A stretch of DNA of 64,000 nt from Actinomycetes bacterium (GTDB taxonomy: Bacteria; Actinomycetota; Acidimicrobiia; Acidimicrobiales; Ilumatobacteraceae): the NCBI GenBank assembly GCA_021414085.1, contig JAIOPC010000014.1, forward strand, positions 496,001 to 560,000, read 5' to 3'. The notes under the pieces are model-generated. The model saw only the letters and a list, made by a program, of their open reading frames with translations. It did not search any database and was not told the origin of the DNA. Below are positions 43,529-51,920 of this stretch, piece after piece (position 1 is the first letter of the stretch; each line of letters begins with the position of its first letter). A program made the position numbers and the translations under genes.

Positions 43529-44782
43529 ATGCTGCCCATGGACGAACGAGATTCCGTCAAGTGGTTGCACCGGCGTGCTGGCTTCGGGTTGCCCCCAGCG
43601 CAAATGCGCGCGGCGATCGAAAGCGGCTTTGCCGGCGAGCTTGATCGGCTGCTCGATCCTTCTGCTGTAGCGGCCGCAGGCGCTGCCGATCCGTGGGACG
43701 ACGAGTCGCTTCCGTACGACCCTATGGATGCGCCCTCACGGCGCTACGCCATTGGGCGCTGGATCGATGCGATGGTGGCCACCGAGCAGCCCTTGGTCGA
43801 TCGGATGACGTGGCTGTGGCATGGCCACTTTGTGAGCGCCATTGACAAGGTTCGTGTTGCCCGATTGATGGTCGACCAAATTCGTCTATTGCGCAGTGCC
43901 GGCCTTGGTGACCTGCGCAATCTTGTGCGGTCGCTGACCATCGATGCGGCGATGCTGATCTATCTCGACCTGCGCACATCGACCGACGAAGTGCCCAACG
44001 AGAACTACTCGCGTGAGCTGTTGGAGCTGTTCACGCTCGGCGAGGGAAACTATAGCGAGGATGACGTGCAGGCTGGCGCGGCGGCGCTGTCAGGTTGGAA
44101 CTTCGACCGCGGCGGCGGTGAAGTCGTGTTTCGCGAGCGCCGCCACGACGACCAACTGCAGACCTACCTCGGTGTCGATGGAGTGCACGACCTCGACACT
44201 GTGATCGACGCTGTGATGGCGCATCCAGCGTTGCCGACCTTCATTGCGTCCACAATCTGCGAGGAGTTGCTCGGCGAGAGCGATCCAGAGCTTGTCGCGG
44301 AACTGGCGAGTGGTTTTGCCGCATCCGGTTTCGCGGTTTCCGACCTAGTTCGCGCCGCATTGACGGCAGGCGCCGAGCGCGAGGCCGCGCCGTTGGTACT
44401 TGGGCCGCTGCCGTGGCTCGTGATCGCTGCCCGCACTACGGCGGCTCGCGTTGAGATTCCGCAAGCGGCGCTCTTGCTGCGCGTCGCCGGTCAGCTGCCG
44501 ATGTTGCCCCCCAACGTCGCTGGCTGGCCGGGCGGCGCTGCCTGGTTCAACGCCGGCAGCCTGGTCGCGCGGGCGAACCTTGCCGCTCTCGTCGCCGCCG
44601 ACGCGACGGATGTCGATGTGCTCGCCGCGGCCGAAGGCGACGACCCCGCGGCGCTCGCGGACGCACTCGGCTTGCCCTCGGCCGGTTTCGACGAGCAGTC
44701 GCGCGCGGCGCTGAGCGCGGCGCCCGCCGGGCGCGATCGTTTGGCGATCGCGCTCCTCACACCCGAATTCATGATCGCCTAA
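43529..44782 (+). CDS. DUF1800 family protein
   Basis: 417 aa from ATG at 43529 (ATG at 43538 is equally possible). KWLHRRAGFGLPPAQM at the start, RMTWLWHGHFVSAIDKV, NENYSRELLELFTLGEGNYSEDDV and PPNVAGWPGGAAWFN are the DUF1800 signatures. The family is found next to DUF1501 proteins and its function is unknown. No clear signal peptide. It is followed after 9 bases by the Tat-exported DUF1501 gene. Confidence 0.88.
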   Translation: MLPMDERDSVKWLHRRAGFGLPPAQMRAAIESGFAGELDRLLDPSAVAAAGAADPWDDESLPYDPMDAPSRRYAIGRWIDAMVATEQPLVDRMTWLWHGHFVSAIDKVRVARLMVDQIRLLRSAGLGDLRNLVRSLTIDAAMLIYLDLRTSTDEVPNENYSRELLELFTLGEGNYSEDDVQAGAAALSGWNFDRGGGEVVFRERRHDDQLQTYLGVDGVHDLDTVIDAVMAHPALPTFIASTICEELLGESDPELVAELASGFAASGFAVSDLVRAALTAGAEREAAPLVLGPLPWLVIAARTTAARVEIPQAALLLRVAGQLPMLPPNVAGWPGGAAWFNAGSLVARANLAALVAADATDVDVLAAAEGDDPAALADALGLPSAGFDEQSRAALSAAPAGRDRLAIALLTPEFMIA

Positions 44783-44791
44783 GGAGACAAG

Positions 44792-46102
44792 ATGGTTCCC
44801 AAGATTGATCGTCGACAATTCATCGGCCTCAGCGTTGGCGCTGGCGCAACCGTCGCAGTTGCGGTCGCGCTGTCATCGGGCAACGGCGGCGGAACCAGCG
44901 CCCCGAGCGCTACATCGTCCACTGCTGTCACGACTGGCACCTCCACCGGATCGACGCTGCCGTCGGCCACGACAGTGCCGTCGAAGACGAGCTCGCTCGG
45001 GGACTTGCAGTTCGGCGGCCGTCGCCTGGTCGTGGTCCAGTTGAACGGTGGCAACGACCTGTTGAACACTCTGCCGCCGACTCAGGGTCGCTATCACGAC
45101 ATGCGGCCAACACTCGCGCTGGGTGACAACGAGGTTCTGTCGCTTTCCGGTATCGATGACGCTGGGCTGCATCCATCGCTGGCGCCACTGTTGCCCGCGT
45201 GGGATGCCGGCCAATTGGCGCTGATCCGCGGCATCGGCTTCGAGGTCCCCAATCGATCGCACTTCGTCTCGATGGATCGCTGGTGGCGTGCCGACCAGCT
45301 GACCAAGCCGGGTTGGCTCGGGCGCGTCGTCGACGGGCTGGCCGACGAGCCATCGCCGCTGTTTGGAACGGCCCTCGGCGCGAGCGCGCCACTGTTGAGT
45401 GGCGCGACGCGACAGCCGACGGTCATTGGCAGCTCAGGTTCGTTTCGATGGGTCGACATCGATCCCGAGTGGATCGCTGCGCTCTCTGGGCCGGACGACA
45501 ATGGCACCGACTTGGCCGATCAGGCTCGGCACGCCTTTCTGCGCACGGTGCAGGCGGTCGACGACTTCGCCGAGATCACCGGTGGCGAGCCGACCAGCGA
45601 CCAACTCGCCGGTCGCGAGGGCGGCGCTTCGATTGCTGGCGGTTTGGCGACGGCGGCGCAGTTGCTGGCCTCCGATGCGGGCGCGCAGTTGGTCGTCGTC
45701 AGTGCGAGCGGTTTCGACACCCATGCCGATCAGCTGCCGGTGCAAGCGAACCTGCTGACCGACTTGGGGGAAGGTGTTGCGACGTTTATGGCAGCGATGG
45801 AGAGCGCAGGATTGGCCGACGATGTGTTGTTGGTCGTGACGAGCGAGTTCGGTCGCCGAGTTGCCGAGAACGGCAGCGGTGGCTGCGACCACGGCGCTGG
45901 TGGGTTTTCGATGGCGATCGGTTCCGCCGTAAAGGGCGGCATGTATGGCGAAGTGGATCTGGATGATCTGCTTGATGGCGATGTGCGCCCGGTCGTTGCT
46001 CCGCAGGCCTTGTTCACCAACTGCCTCGATTGGTTGGGTGTCGATGCGGAGGCAACGCTTGGCGAACGCGACGACTCATTGGGTCTACTGCGCACGGGGT
46101 AG
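44792..46102 (+). CDS. DUF1501 family protein, Tat-exported
   Basis: 436 aa with a twin-arginine signal (KIDRRQFIGLS, then a hydrophobic stretch GATVAVAVAL) and a Ser/Thr-rich linker at residues 30-60. The core has VVVQLNGGNDLLNTLPP, then SFRWVDI and DDVLLVVTSEFGRRVAENGSGGCDHG, typical of this sulfatase/phosphatase-fold-related family. Paired with DUF1800, as commonly seen; both are of unknown function. Ends just before the SUF operator. Confidence 0.88.
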   Translation: MVPKIDRRQFIGLSVGAGATVAVAVALSSGNGGGTSAPSATSSTAVTTGTSTGSTLPSATTVPSKTSSLGDLQFGGRRLVVVQLNGGNDLLNTLPPTQGRYHDMRPTLALGDNEVLSLSGIDDAGLHPSLAPLLPAWDAGQLALIRGIGFEVPNRSHFVSMDRWWRADQLTKPGWLGRVVDGLADEPSPLFGTALGASAPLLSGATRQPTVIGSSGSFRWVDIDPEWIAALSGPDDNGTDLADQARHAFLRTVQAVDDFAEITGGEPTSDQLAGREGGASIAGGLATAAQLLASDAGAQLVVVSASGFDTHADQLPVQANLLTDLGEGVATFMAAMESAGLADDVLLVVTSEFGRRVAENGSGGCDHGAGGFSMAIGSAVKGGMYGEVDLDDLLDGDVRPVVAPQALFTNCLDWLGVDAEATLGERDDSLGLLRTG

Positions 46103-46117
46103 GCAACGAGGGTCCTA

Positions 46118-46143
46118 ATTGTTACTATGGCGGTAGTGGAAAT
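46118..46143 (+). promoter_or_regulatory. SUF palindromic operator, site 1 (upstream of sufB)
   Basis: ATTGTTACTA-TGGCGG-TAGTGGAAAT: an imperfect 26-base inverted repeat with core TACTA-N6-TAGTG. The segment TACTAT also looks like a -10 hexamer, so a bound repressor would block RNA polymerase. Matching sites lie before sufD and before the minus-strand sufC. It is 24 bases upstream of the sufB GTG. Confidence 0.72.
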
Positions 46144-46167
46144 CCACCCGCCTGATCGGAGCACTCT

Positions 46168-49100
46168 GTGACCTCGTTCGACCTCGACCTCAGTAAGTAC
46201 AACCTGGGTTGGAGCGACTCCGACGTTGAGTACGCCTTTAAGCCCGAGAAGGGTCTCAACGAGGGCGTCATTGATCAGATCAGCTGGTGGAAGGGCGAGC
46301 CGCGGTGGATGGCCGAGATGCGCCGCCGCAGTTTGCGCACGTTCGATCGCAAGCCGATGGCCGAGTGGTTCGCCATCAACATGCCCGAGATCGATTTCCA
46401 GGACATCTACTACTACTTGCGTCCGGCCAACGAGCAAGTCAGCGAGTGGGACGACCTGCCCGAGCAGATGAAGGCCACGTACGAGAAGCTCGGCATCCCG
46501 GAAGCCGAGCGCAAATACCTAGCCGGCGTGACCGCACAGTATGAGTGCTTGCGCGGGTCGACCAAGGTCTGGACAACGCGCGGCATGCGAACAATCAAGG
46601 AGATCGTTGCCGGCGACGAAGTGTTCGCGCTGAACGAGACGACGAAGCAGATAGAGGTCGCTCGCGTTGTGGGTGGCGGTTCGTCGGGCGAGAAGGAGAT
46701 CCTTGAGATCCGCGCCGGCAGCCGCACGATCGGCGCATCCGGGAATCATCCCTTCCTAGTCCTGCGCGACGGCCTGCAGACGTGGGTCGCTGCCGAGCAG
46801 TTATCAGTCGGCGATTTGGTGGCAGTACCCACAGACCTTCCCACCAACGATGGCCGCGCTCTGTGTAGCGCGGCGGTCAACGGCCGGGGATCCGTCGTCA
46901 CCAAGGAGCGCGTCACTCACACGAGCGAGATGCTTGGCTTTGTAGATGTCGAGTCGATCGAATCTGTCGGCGTGGAGGAGACATTCGACATCGAGGTCGA
47001 GGGCCATCACAACTTTGTCGCTGAAGGCTTCGTTGTTCACAACTCGGAGGTCGTGTTTCACCGCAACCGCGATGATCTTGAGAAGCAAGGCATCTTGTTC
47101 TGCGACATGGACACTGCGTTGCGCGAGTACCCCGAACTCGTCAAGCAATACTTCGGCACGATCATCACGCCTGGCGACAACAAGTTCTCCGCACTCAACA
47201 CCGCGACCTGGTCGGGCGGATCGTTCGTGTACATCCCGGCCGGCGTGAATTGCGAGATGCCGCTGCAGGCATACTTCCGCATCAACAGCGAGAGCGCCGG
47301 CCAATTCGAGCGCACGCTGATCATCGCCGAAGAAGGCAGCCAGGTGCACTACATCGAGGGCTGCTCTGCTCCGGTGTACACGAAGGACTCACTGCACTCC
47401 GCCGTCGTTGAGATCATCGTCAAGCCATCTGCGCGCGTTACGTACACCACGATTCAGAACTGGTCGCCCAACGTCTACAACCTCGTCACCAAGCGCGCAC
47501 GTGTTGAAGCGGAAGGCCACATGGAATGGATCGACGGGAACATCGGCTGCCTCGCCGAAGGATCGACCGTCACGACGCCAAGCGGAGTGAAGCCAATTGA
47601 GCAAGTTGTTCCCGGCGAGGAAGTGCTGTCGTTCGACCACGCATCCGGCGAGCTCGTCTTCCGAACAGTCACCGCGAAGCGGTTCTCCGGTGTGCAGCCG
47701 GTGCGCGAAGTGAAGGCCGGTGCTCGGTCACTCACCGTCACCGACAACCACCCGTTCCTCTCCTATACGTACGACGAGTCGAAGGCTAAGAAGTCGGGTC
47801 GCTACCAGCTTGCCTACGTTCGCGCCGACGAACTCTCGACCGCTTTGGTGCCACGCACGAGCATCGAATACGGAAACCCGTGGAAGCTCGAACGTTTCGA
47901 CGATGCGTCCACCTTCGTCACCGCCAATCAATACGCCGCGGATCTCGGCGCGCAACGAGCGCGCAAGTCTCGTTTGCTGCTTCCAGAATTCTCGACCAAC
48001 GACCTGATGTGGCTATTCGGGTTGTTCCTGGGCGATGGCTCGCTTGAACCATCTCGCATCACCTTCTCGGTGCCCACGAGTGATCGCGCCAATGCTCGCC
48101 TGGTTTCTGTGATGGCCGAACTGTTGCCCGATACCTCTCCCGATGTTCGCGCGGATGGAGTCACGAGCCGCTGGAACTCGGTGGAACTCGTCGAGGTCTT
48201 TGAGCGCAATGGCTTCCACACCGGTGTCATGGACAAGAGCATTCCTGCGTGGGTGTTCGACACGCCGGAGTCGCAGCGCCTTGAATTCCTCGCGGGTCTG
48301 ATCGATAGCGATGGTTGCGCCCCGCGCGGTCGTCGCGGCTTGTCCTTCAAGTCGGCCAATCTCGCGCTAGCCAAGGACGTAACCAAGCTCCTCGACACGC
48401 TCGGAATTCTCGGGCACCTTTCGTCGGAAGCAGGGGGAGCTCGCCAGATCATGGGCTACGCATCGCGATCCCGCGGTTCGCACCGCGTCGACTTCACTGC
48501 GGATGAGCGAGTCGTTGCTCGTCTTTCGCCGATGCTGCAGTCGGCCGTCGCGGCGCAATCCTCGGCGAGCCTCCAGCACCATCGCACCATCGGCCGCTCG
48601 TCCATCGTGTGCCCCGATGCTCTCGAGGTGCGCAACGTCGCCGTCGGCGATCACGTCGGCGAAGTGCGCACATGGGACATCGAAGTCGAAGGGACCGGCA
48701 ACTTCGTATCGCAGGGCTTCATCGTCCACAACTCCAAGCTGACGATGAAGTACCCGAGCGTGTATCTGGTTGGGCCGAAGGCGACGGGCGAAGTGCTCTC
48801 AGTCGCATACGCGGGCGCGGGTCAGCATCAAGATGCCGGTGCCAAGATGGTTCACGCGGCGCCCGAGACGACCTCCAAGATCGTGTCGAAGTCGATCTCC
48901 AAAGACGGTGGCATCACGACCTACCGCGGCCTCGTGCGCGTCGACGAAGGTGCCTACGGTTGCAAGAGCCACGTGCAGTGCGACGCTCTCATCCTCGACG
49001 AAGACAGTGAGAGCCGCACCTTCCCTTACATGGAAGTGGGCGAGCGCGATGCGGAGATCGGCCACGAAGCCACCGTCTCGAAGATTGCCGACGAGCAACT

Positions 49101-49254
49101 CTTCTACCTGATGTCGCGCGGCCTCTCGCAAGAGCAGGCAATGGGCATGGTGGTGAACGGCTTCATCGAGCCGATTACTCGCACACTGCCGATGGAGTAC
49201 GCCGTCGAGTGGAGCCGCCTCATCGAACTGCAGATGGAAGGCAGCGTCGGCTGA
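46168..49254 (+). CDS. sufB: Fe-S cluster assembly protein SufB with two inteins
   Basis: 1028 aa precursor, GTG start. Removing intein 1 (residues 127-292) and intein 2 (461-855) leaves a 467 aa SufB, the usual length. Rejoined exteins read AGVTAQYE then SEVVFHRNRDD, and WIDGNIG then SKLTMKYPSVYLVG, both conserved SufB blocks. The mature protein is the scaffold of the SufBC2D complex that builds Fe-S clusters. Both inteins begin with Cys, end VHN and leave a Ser as the first C-extein residue. The operator upstream suggests iron-sulfur control. Confidence 0.95.
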   Translation: MTSFDLDLSKYNLGWSDSDVEYAFKPEKGLNEGVIDQISWWKGEPRWMAEMRRRSLRTFDRKPMAEWFAINMPEIDFQDIYYYLRPANEQVSEWDDLPEQMKATYEKLGIPEAERKYLAGVTAQYECLRGSTKVWTTRGMRTIKEIVAGDEVFALNETTKQIEVARVVGGGSSGEKEILEIRAGSRTIGASGNHPFLVLRDGLQTWVAAEQLSVGDLVAVPTDLPTNDGRALCSAAVNGRGSVVTKERVTHTSEMLGFVDVESIESVGVEETFDIEVEGHHNFVAEGFVVHNSEVVFHRNRDDLEKQGILFCDMDTALREYPELVKQYFGTIITPGDNKFSALNTATWSGGSFVYIPAGVNCEMPLQAYFRINSESAGQFERTLIIAEEGSQVHYIEGCSAPVYTKDSLHSAVVEIIVKPSARVTYTTIQNWSPNVYNLVTKRARVEAEGHMEWIDGNIGCLAEGSTVTTPSGVKPIEQVVPGEEVLSFDHASGELVFRTVTAKRFSGVQPVREVKAGARSLTVTDNHPFLSYTYDESKAKKSGRYQLAYVRADELSTALVPRTSIEYGNPWKLERFDDASTFVTANQYAADLGAQRARKSRLLLPEFSTNDLMWLFGLFLGDGSLEPSRITFSVPTSDRANARLVSVMAELLPDTSPDVRADGVTSRWNSVELVEVFERNGFHTGVMDKSIPAWVFDTPESQRLEFLAGLIDSDGCAPRGRRGLSFKSANLALAKDVTKLLDTLGILGHLSSEAGGARQIMGYASRSRGSHRVDFTADERVVARLSPMLQSAVAAQSSASLQHHRTIGRSSIVCPDALEVRNVAVGDHVGEVRTWDIEVEGTGNFVSQGFIVHNSKLTMKYPSVYLVGPKATGEVLSVAYAGAGQHQDAGAKMVHAAPETTSKIVSKSISKDGGITTYRGLVRVDEGAYGCKSHVQCDALILDEDSESRTFPYMEVGERDAEIGHEATVSKIADEQLFYLMSRGLSQEQAMGMVVNGFIEPITRTLPMEYAVEWSRLIELQMEGSVG
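46546..47043 (+). other. Intein 1 of SufB (mini-intein, no homing endonuclease)
   Basis: 166 aa. Starts CLRGSTKVWTTRGMRTIKEI (block A), block B at ASGNHPFLVLRD, block F TFDIEVEGHHNFVAEGF and block G VVHN before Ser. There is no LAGLIDADG motif; the linker between blocks B and F is short. It interrupts the conserved QYE-SEVV sequence. It is a class 1 splicing domain (Cys1, His-Asn end, Ser+1). Confidence 0.92.
47548..48732 (+). other. Intein 2 of SufB (full-length, LAGLIDADG endonuclease)
   Basis: 395 aa. Starts CLAEGSTVTTPSGVKPIEQV, block B at VTDNHPFLS, then two LAGLIDADG helices: WLFGLFLGDGS and FLAGLIDSDGC, with catalytic Asp in each. It ends WDIEVEGTGNFVSQGF and IVHN before Ser. It interrupts the GNIG-SKLTMKYP sequence. 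The intact endonuclease motifs suggest recent homing capacity. Confidence 0.93.
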
Positions 49255-49283
49255 GAGCAGCGAGTCCTGCAAGAATCGCGCTT

Positions 49284-50060
49284 GTGGAACAGACGCAGGA
49301 CTACGACGACAAGCTAGTTGCACTGCTTGAGGTGCTGTGGGGCGACGGCTATCTGTCACCCGGCGGCGACCACGAGACAGCGCTCGTCCTCGACGGGCTT
49401 GATCTGCGCGGCAAGCGAGTGCTTGATCTCGGTTGTGGCACCGGTGGCTGCGCCATGTTCATCGCGGCGGAGTTCGAACCTGCGGAGCTGATCGGCATCG
49501 ATGTCGAAGCCGGCGTCGTCGCGAAGGCGAACGACAACGCTGTAGCAGCAGGCTTGAGCGATCGAGTCTCCTTCCTACAAATCGAACCGGGGCCGCTGCC
49601 CTTTCCTGACGATCGATTCGACCTGGTATTCAGCAAGGACTCGATCGTTCACATCCCCGACAAGCACGCTCTGGCGCGGGAACTCTTCCGGGTGTTGGCA
49701 CCAGCGGGCGTGTTCGCCGCGAGCGATTGGATGAGTGGCAGCGACGCCCCACCATCGCCCGAGCTCTTGCACTATCAACAGCTCGAGGGCCTCGGGTTTG
49801 GGCTTGCCTCTCCCGACGTCTACTTCACTGCGCTGCGCGGCGCGGGCTTCGAACAAGTGTCGTACGTCGATCGCACCGCTTGGTTGGCGGCGCGTTCACA
49901 CGTGGAACTGGAAGACCTCGACGGACGCTTGCGTCCGGTGATCGAAGCCCGGGTTGGCCGAGAGTTTCTCGACCACGAGGTTGAGGTGTGGACTGCCCTG
50001 TGTGGCGTTTTTGACACCTGCGAACTGGGCGCTGGCCATTGGCGAGCGATCAAACCCTGA
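49284..50060 (+). CDS. SAM-dependent methyltransferase inside the SUF locus
   Basis: 258 aa, GTG start. GKRVLDLGCGTGGCAMFIA is the SAM loop, LIGIDVEAGVVAKAND the strand-2 acidic site, and FDLVFSKDSIVHIPDKHALARELFRVL the post-I region. The YLSPGG start and helix pattern resemble phosphoethanolamine N-methyltransferase-type enzymes. It lies between sufB and sufD, 29 bases after sufB. Whether it has a role in Fe-S assembly is unknown. Confidence 0.8.
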   Translation: MEQTQDYDDKLVALLEVLWGDGYLSPGGDHETALVLDGLDLRGKRVLDLGCGTGGCAMFIAAEFEPAELIGIDVEAGVVAKANDNAVAAGLSDRVSFLQIEPGPLPFPDDRFDLVFSKDSIVHIPDKHALARELFRVLAPAGVFAASDWMSGSDAPPSPELLHYQQLEGLGFGLASPDVYFTALRGAGFEQVSYVDRTAWLAARSHVELEDLDGRLRPVIEARVGREFLDHEVEVWTALCGVFDTCELGAGHWRAIKP

Positions 50061-50072
50061 CAGAATGGTGCG

Positions 50073-50432
50073 ATGCCAATGCGTCAGGAGTGCAAGCACT
50101 TCGAAAGCCGCACCTACCCGAACGGCGAAACCGTGCGGAAGTGCAACCTCGATCTGGCGCCCGATGCGCCATGGCGCTGCCCCGCCCAGTGCGCCAAGTT
50201 CGAACACCGAATGGATGCTGGCTGGACCTATGGCGCGATGGTGGCACCGCAGGCACCTGAGGAACCGCCCGGCCTAGACGACGGCTCGGCGGCGGCACTA
50301 CTCGACGAGGCCGAGGACTACGTGAACTCGGTGGGCGCACAGGTGCTGGCTGAAGTGCGTCTGGAGCAAGCGCAGCGTGAGGGCCATCCTGCGGGCGGCC
50401 GTAAGCGATTCTTCCGGCGGCGCAACGAGTAG
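50073..50432 (+). CDS. Cys-rich small protein in the SUF locus
   Basis: 119 aa, unknown family. Four cysteines at residues 7, 24, 36 and 40 (RQECKHF, VRKCNLD, RCPAQCAKF) could bind a metal or Fe-S cluster. The C-terminal half is a charged helix ending KRFFRRRNE. It lies 12 bases after the methyltransferase and precedes the second SUF operator. Its position inside the suf locus suggests an accessory role in cluster handling; that is inference. Confidence 0.6.
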   Translation: MPMRQECKHFESRTYPNGETVRKCNLDLAPDAPWRCPAQCAKFEHRMDAGWTYGAMVAPQAPEEPPGLDDGSAAALLDEAEDYVNSVGAQVLAEVRLEQAQREGHPAGGRKRFFRRRNE

Positions 50433-50464
50433 AAGTGCCGTTTTCGCCCTGTTCGCCCTGGGTG

Positions 50465-50490
50465 ATTAGTACTACGTGCGTAGTAGAATT
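50465..50490 (+). promoter_or_regulatory. SUF palindromic operator, site 2 (upstream of sufD)
   Basis: ATTAGTACTA-CGTGCG-TAGTAGAATT. The inner core TACTACG-TG-CGTAGTA is a perfect inverted repeat. TAGAAT at 50484-50489 reads as a -10 hexamer, which would place transcription start at or next to the sufD GTG at 50497 (leaderless mRNA). Same pattern as sites at 46118 and 57257. Confidence 0.75.
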
Positions 50491-50496
50491 CCAGCC

Positions 50497-51594
50497 GTGT
50501 CAGTGCCAGTCTCAGCGCCAGCTTCAAGTTCCACCACGGTGCTGCCGACTGCCGAGCAAGAAGTCTGGCGCTACAGCCGCATCGGCGAACTGGACATGGC
50601 CGCCTTTACTCCCGCGGTTGTGCGCTCCACGGTGACCGGTGCCGACACGCTTGCTCCCGCCGATTCAAAACTGGTCGACGAATTGGTGGCCAGCATGACG
50701 CCCCACGACGTGTTCGATGAACTGAACGCGGAGTTCAACGGCACCGTGGCGATCAGCGTCCCCGCCGGCAAGGTGTTGCGCGAGCCGATCGTGGTTACGC
50801 ACAACATCACAGGCGATGGCGTCGCGCTGTATCCCCGACTACTCATTCACGGTGGCGCCGACAGCGAGTTCACCGTCGTCGAGCGTTTCGAAAGCAGCGA
50901 CGACACGTACGCCTTGGTGGTGCCACGTCTGGTCGTGCACGCCTCGCAAGCGGCTCGCGTCTCATACCTGGGCGTCAACCTGCTCGGCCCGCGAGTGTGG
51001 CAATTGGCGCATCAGCAGGCAACCGGCGAACGCGACAGCACCACACTGCTCGCCACTGTTGCTTTGGGTGGCGATTATGCCCGCGTCCGCACCGATGCCC
51101 GTGTCGTGGGGCAAGGCGCCACCACCAAGCAGATCGCGCTGTACTACGCCGACGGTACGCAGATGCACGACTTCCGCACGTTGCAAGATCACATCGCTCC
51201 GCGCACAAATAGCGACCTGCTGTTCAAAGGTGCCGTGCAGGACTCTGCCAAGAGCGTGTACACCGGCCTCATTCGCATCCGCGAAGAAGCCAAGGGCTCG
51301 GTTGCGTTCCAGACCAACCGCAATCTGACGCTCAGCGCCGGGGCATGGGCCGAGAGCGTGCCCAACCTCGACATCAAGACCAACGACGTCAAGTGCAGCC
51401 ACGCCAGCTCGGTGGGCCCAATCGACGAAGAACAACGCTTCTATCTTGAGAGCCGCGGCATCCCGCCCGAGGTCGCCCAGCGACTCGTTGTGCTCGGCTT
51501 CTTCGACGATGTCCTTGCGATGTTGCCGGTCGGCGATATGCGTGGGGATTTGCGCCGGCGAGTCGAGCGCAAACTGGTCGGTGGTGCGCCATGA
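50497..51594 (+). CDS. sufD: Fe-S cluster assembly protein SufD
   Basis: 365 aa from the GTG at 50497. SufBD core motifs: VVPRLVVHASQAARVSYLGV, DFRTLQDHIAPRTNSDLLFKGAVQD, SVYTGLIRIREEAKGSVAFQTN, DIKTNDVKCSHASSVGPIDEEQRFYLESRG. It pairs with SufB and two SufC to form the assembly complex. No Shine-Dalgarno is seen; the GTG lies 7 bases after a -10-like TAGAAT, so a leaderless transcript is likely. The stop overlaps the Rieske gene (ATGA). Confidence 0.93.
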   Translation: MSVPVSAPASSSTTVLPTAEQEVWRYSRIGELDMAAFTPAVVRSTVTGADTLAPADSKLVDELVASMTPHDVFDELNAEFNGTVAISVPAGKVLREPIVVTHNITGDGVALYPRLLIHGGADSEFTVVERFESSDDTYALVVPRLVVHASQAARVSYLGVNLLGPRVWQLAHQQATGERDSTTLLATVALGGDYARVRTDARVVGQGATTKQIALYYADGTQMHDFRTLQDHIAPRTNSDLLFKGAVQDSAKSVYTGLIRIREEAKGSVAFQTNRNLTLSAGAWAESVPNLDIKTNDVKCSHASSVGPIDEEQRFYLESRGIPPEVAQRLVVLGFFDDVLAMLPVGDMRGDLRRRVERKLVGGAP

Positions 51595-51920
51595 GCACCA
51601 TTGTCTGCACCTTCGACGAACTAGCACCCAACAGCGCCACGCGATTCGTGGTCAATGGCAGCCCGGTGGCAGTCGTACGCCTCGGCGACGACGTCTACGC
51701 GATTGGCGACACGTGCAGTCACGCCGAGGTCTCGCTCAGCGAAGGCGAAGTGTGGACCGACGAGAAGTCGCTGGAGTGCTGGAAGCACGGCAGCCGCTTC
51801 GACCTTGTCACTGGCGAGCCGATCACATTGCCTGCAACGCAGCCGGTGCCGGTGTTCGTGGCACGAGTTGTCAACGGCAATGTGGAGATCGATGTGGAAC
51901 TTGCTGGCGGGGTGAAGTGA
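51591..51920 (+). CDS. Rieske [2Fe-2S] ferredoxin-type protein
   Basis: 109 aa. Cluster ligands are Cys42 and His44 (DTCSHAEVSLSEG) and Cys63 and His66 (LECWKHGSRFDLVTG), the C-x-H/C-x2-H Rieske set. Soluble, like oxygenase ferredoxins, and often found between sufD and sufC/sufS in actinobacteria. It overlaps sufD (ATGA) and sufC (TGATG). It may feed electrons to Fe-S assembly. Confidence 0.9.
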   Translation: MSTIVCTFDELAPNSATRFVVNGSPVAVVRLGDDVYAIGDTCSHAEVSLSEGEVWTDEKSLECWKHGSRFDLVTGEPITLPATQPVPVFVARVVNGNVEIDVELAGGVK

